Source: Sphingomonadales bacterium (GTDB taxonomy: Bacteria; Pseudomonadota; Alphaproteobacteria; Sphingomonadales; Sphingomonadaceae). From it: a stretch of DNA of 58,995 nt. The stretch is from the NCBI GenBank assembly GCA_027489365.1, contig JAIXZV010000320.1, forward strand, positions 1 to 58,995. The letters are read 5' to 3'. Positions 55,963 through 58,995 of the stretch are shown here, one piece after another. The notes beneath the pieces were generated by a model. It ran no database searches. It saw only the letters and a program-made list of their open reading frames with translations, and was not told where the DNA came from. Each line of letters begins with the position of its first letter. Positions within the stretch are counted from its first letter, which is position 1. The translations under genes and the position numbers were made by a program.

Positions 55963-57255
55963 ATGCGTACATTCCTGATTGCCGCCATGGCCTTGCTCAC
56001 GGCGAGCACTGCTCACGCCGAAACCTTCGCGATCCAGGCGGGGCATCTGATCGTCGATGCGGCCAAGCCCGAGCGCGGCCCTTCGACCGTGATCGTCACC
56101 GACGGCAAGATCGTGCGGATCGACGATGGCGCGACCGCACCTGACGGAGCGACGGTCGTCGATATGCGGGACAAGACGGTGCTGCCCGGGCTGATCGACG
56201 TGCATGTCCATTTGACGGGCAACGCGGGCGAGCCGTGGTATCAGGGACTGACCCCGAAATATTCCGAACCCTATGCCGCGACGGTCGGCCTCAAGAACGC
56301 GCTGATCACCGCGCGCGCCGGGTTCACGACGGTGCGCGACTTGGGCGGTGGGGCGCAGGCGAGCGTTGCCATGCGCGATGCGGTGAAGGAGGGGAGCTTC
56401 CCCGGTCCGCGCATCCTGGTGTCGGGGCCGGCGCTGTCGATCATCGGCGGGCATGGCGACGGCACGGTCGGGCTCAACCCCGATCTGCGCGCCGCGATCG
56501 ATGCGACCGGTGAACAGATCGGCGTGTGCACCGGGGCGCTCGAATGCGCGCGCGCCGTGCGGCGGATCGCGGCGTATGGCGTCGACGTGATCAAATTCCA
56601 CGCGACCGGCGGCGTGCTCGACGATGGCAAGATCGGGCTCGAACAGCATTTCACCGACGAGGAAATGAAGGCGATCTGCGACACCGCGCACCAATTGGGG
56701 CTGAAGACGGCGGCGCACGCGCATGGAGCCAAGGGGATTGCGGCGGCGGTGCGCGCCGGGGTCGATTCGATCGAGCATGGCACCTTCGTCGATGATGCCG
56801 GGGTTGCGCTGATGAAGGCGCGCGGCACCTATTACAGCGCGACGTTGATGGCGTTCAGCGGCTTGCAAATGTACATCGGCACCGGGCGCTACACCGCCAA
56901 TACCGAGGCGAAGGGCCGCGCGACGCTCGCGGTGTGGGGCAAGGGGCTGAACAAGGCGTATAAGGCGGGCGTGCCGATCGCGCTCGGCACCGATGCCGGG
57001 GTCTTCCCGCATGGCCGTAACAATGAGGAACTCGGCCTGATGGTCAGCAAGGGCGGGATGACCCCGCGCGACGCGCTGATCGCGGCGACCAAGGGGGGTG
57101 CCGATCTGCTCGGTCTGTCGGCGGAGACGGGGACGCTGGAGGTCGGCAAATCGGCTGATCTGATCGCGGTGACGGGCGATCCTTTGGTCGATCCGGCTGC
57201 GGTGACGCATGTGAACTATGTGATGGTGCAGGGCCGCGTGATCCAGATGCGGTGA
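55963..57255 (+). CDS. Exported metal-dependent amidohydrolase family protein
   Basis: A 430-residue protein with a signal peptide (MRTFLIAAMALLTASTAHA). Metal ligands of the TIM-barrel amidohydrolases can be placed: the HxH motif DVHVHLTG at residues 81-83, a Lys/His region at VIKFHATGG, AAHAHG, IEHGT and the Asp in LGTDAGVF. Members of this branch hydrolyse dipeptides such as X-Pro, or imidazolone-type rings; the substrate here is not evident. The ATG at 55963 has AGGGGGA upstream. Confidence 0.9.
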   Translation: MRTFLIAAMALLTASTAHAETFAIQAGHLIVDAAKPERGPSTVIVTDGKIVRIDDGATAPDGATVVDMRDKTVLPGLIDVHVHLTGNAGEPWYQGLTPKYSEPYAATVGLKNALITARAGFTTVRDLGGGAQASVAMRDAVKEGSFPGPRILVSGPALSIIGGHGDGTVGLNPDLRAAIDATGEQIGVCTGALECARAVRRIAAYGVDVIKFHATGGVLDDGKIGLEQHFTDEEMKAICDTAHQLGLKTAAHAHGAKGIAAAVRAGVDSIEHGTFVDDAGVALMKARGTYYSATLMAFSGLQMYIGTGRYTANTEAKGRATLAVWGKGLNKAYKAGVPIALGTDAGVFPHGRNNEELGLMVSKGGMTPRDALIAATKGGADLLGLSAETGTLEVGKSADLIAVTGDPLVDPAAVTHVNYVMVQGRVIQMR

Positions 57256-58245
<990 letters not shown>

Positions 58246-58284
58246 GCGCTTGCGTTGGCGCGCAGCGACGGGCAGGCGCGGTGG

Positions 58285-58995
58285 ATGCCGCCCTTCACCC
58301 TAGCCGCTGCGCTGATGATCGCGTCCGGATCGATCCACGCGGTCGTCAACGCGATCGTCAAGGGCGGGCGCGATAAGGCCGCGGGGCGCGCCATCACCGA
58401 TGCGACCGGCGCGATCATCCTGCTGCCCGCGATCGCCTTCGTGCCTTGGCCGACCGGCGCGTGGGGCTGGCTCGCGGCGAGCGCGGTGCTGCACGCCATC
58501 TATCTCTACGCTTTGGTCCGGGCCTATGCGATCGGCGACCTGTCGGCGGTCTATCCGGTGTTGCGTGGCACCGCCCCGCTGATCACCGCAGGCGTGTCGA
58601 TCGGCATATTGGGCGATCATGCGACGGGCGGGCAGATCGCCGGGATCGCGGTGATCGGGGCTGCCATGTTCGTGATGGTGTCGGGCAAGCATATCGGGCG
58701 GGCGGCGCTCGGCTGGTCGGTGCTGACCGGCGCGCTGATCGCGAGCTACACCGTGATCGACGCGATGGGGGTGCGCGCGGCGCCCAGCCCGGCGAGCTAT
58801 ATCGTCTGGGTGTTCGTGCAGATGGGGTTTGTCGTGGTCGTCCTGTTCGGCGTGGCGACGCGCGGCGGCATCTTCACGTCGGCGCGGGCGCAGTGGCGGC
58901 CGGGGGTGATCGCCGGGCTGCTGTCGGTGCTGACCTATGGCGGGGCGCTTTATGCCTTGTCGCTGGGGCCGACCGCACCGCTCGCCGCGCTGCGC
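58285..58995 (+). CDS. EamA/DMT family transporter (truncated at the window end)
   Basis: The frame stays open to the last base (237 codons) and encodes repeated hydrophobic helices: AAALMIASGSIHAVVNAIVK, ATGAIILLPAIAFVPW, LAASAVLHAIYLYALVRAYA followed by GDLSAVYPVLRGTAPLITA, a typical DMT signature, and LTGALIASYTVIDAMGVRAA. This is the ten-helix drug/metabolite transporter family. The substrate is unknown. The ATG at 58285 is likely; a TTG at 58255 is an alternative. Confidence 0.85.
   Translation, partial: MPPFTLAAALMIASGSIHAVVNAIVKGGRDKAAGRAITDATGAIILLPAIAFVPWPTGAWGWLAASAVLHAIYLYALVRAYAIGDLSAVYPVLRGTAPLITAGVSIGILGDHATGGQIAGIAVIGAAMFVMVSGKHIGRAALGWSVLTGALIASYTVIDAMGVRAAPSPASYIVWVFVQMGFVVVVLFGVATRGGIFTSARAQWRPGVIAGLLSVLTYGGALYALSLGPTAPLAALR

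Overview
The window is high-G+C chromosomal DNA that looks like a member of the Sphingomonadaceae (Sphingomonas or a close relative). Supporting signs are a CcrM-type GANTC methylase with CtrA-like promoter sites, a DivK-like receiver beside a DUF3572 gene and rpmG, a split PntAA/PntAB transhydrogenase, an aa3 oxidase subunit IV, paired TonB receptors, and several families of dispersed palindromic repeats. This assignment is inferred from remembered family features; no search was run. No phage, integrase, IS transposase, CRISPR array or rRNA was seen, and no stretch longer than 300 bases lacks a gene.

Layout. 1-6.1 kb: a truncated GntR regulator, nitroreductase, POT peptide transporter, NnrU protein, dicarboxylate/amino-acid symporter and glmM. 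6.2-10.9 kb: DUF1272, a ThiD-VOC fusion, rnhB, ccrM and folP. 11-17.9 kb: an orphan sigma-54 response regulator, then oxidase subunit IV and the pnt operon, which is interrupted by a secreted protein of unknown function, then a regulator with a degenerate receiver. 17.9-20.3 kb: tRNA-Val(TAC) and a minus-strand copper/oxidase-assembly operon (DUF2946, DUF2244, a small membrane ORF, PCuAC chaperone, SCO). 20.4-27.5 kb: a CoA-transferase and thiolase pair, then a Fur-box-controlled siderophore receptor with two membrane genes. 27.6-33.8 kb: bioF-bioD-bioA and a lone RND pump. 33.8-44.7 kb: VTT protein, M20 peptidase, Rieske oxygenase, PYROXD2-like flavoprotein, amino-acid permease, TPR-sulfotransferase and a TonB receptor. 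44.7-48.3 kb: a low-oxygen island with an Fnr-type regulator, a small helical protein, OmpW and a universal stress protein, three FNR-like boxes, and a frameshifted scrap that resembles the end of cydC. 48.3-59 kb: DUF885 hydrolase, RidA, HAD, DUF3572, divK, rpmG, a GDT1-like protein, dps, an ATP-dependent DNA ligase, an amidohydrolase, proline iminopeptidase and a truncated EamA transporter.

The most striking observation is that palindromic repeats which are normally intergenic also sit in frame inside two conserved enzymes, ThiD (6840-6948) and the DNA ligase (54417-54489). In both cases the frame stays open and the proteins gain about 36 and 24 residues. The ligase element is nearly identical to an intergenic copy at 37193-37272, so these elements have apparently moved and been tolerated as peptide insertions, as described for Rickettsia palindromic elements. 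A second theme is the small FNR-box regulon around 45-48 kb.
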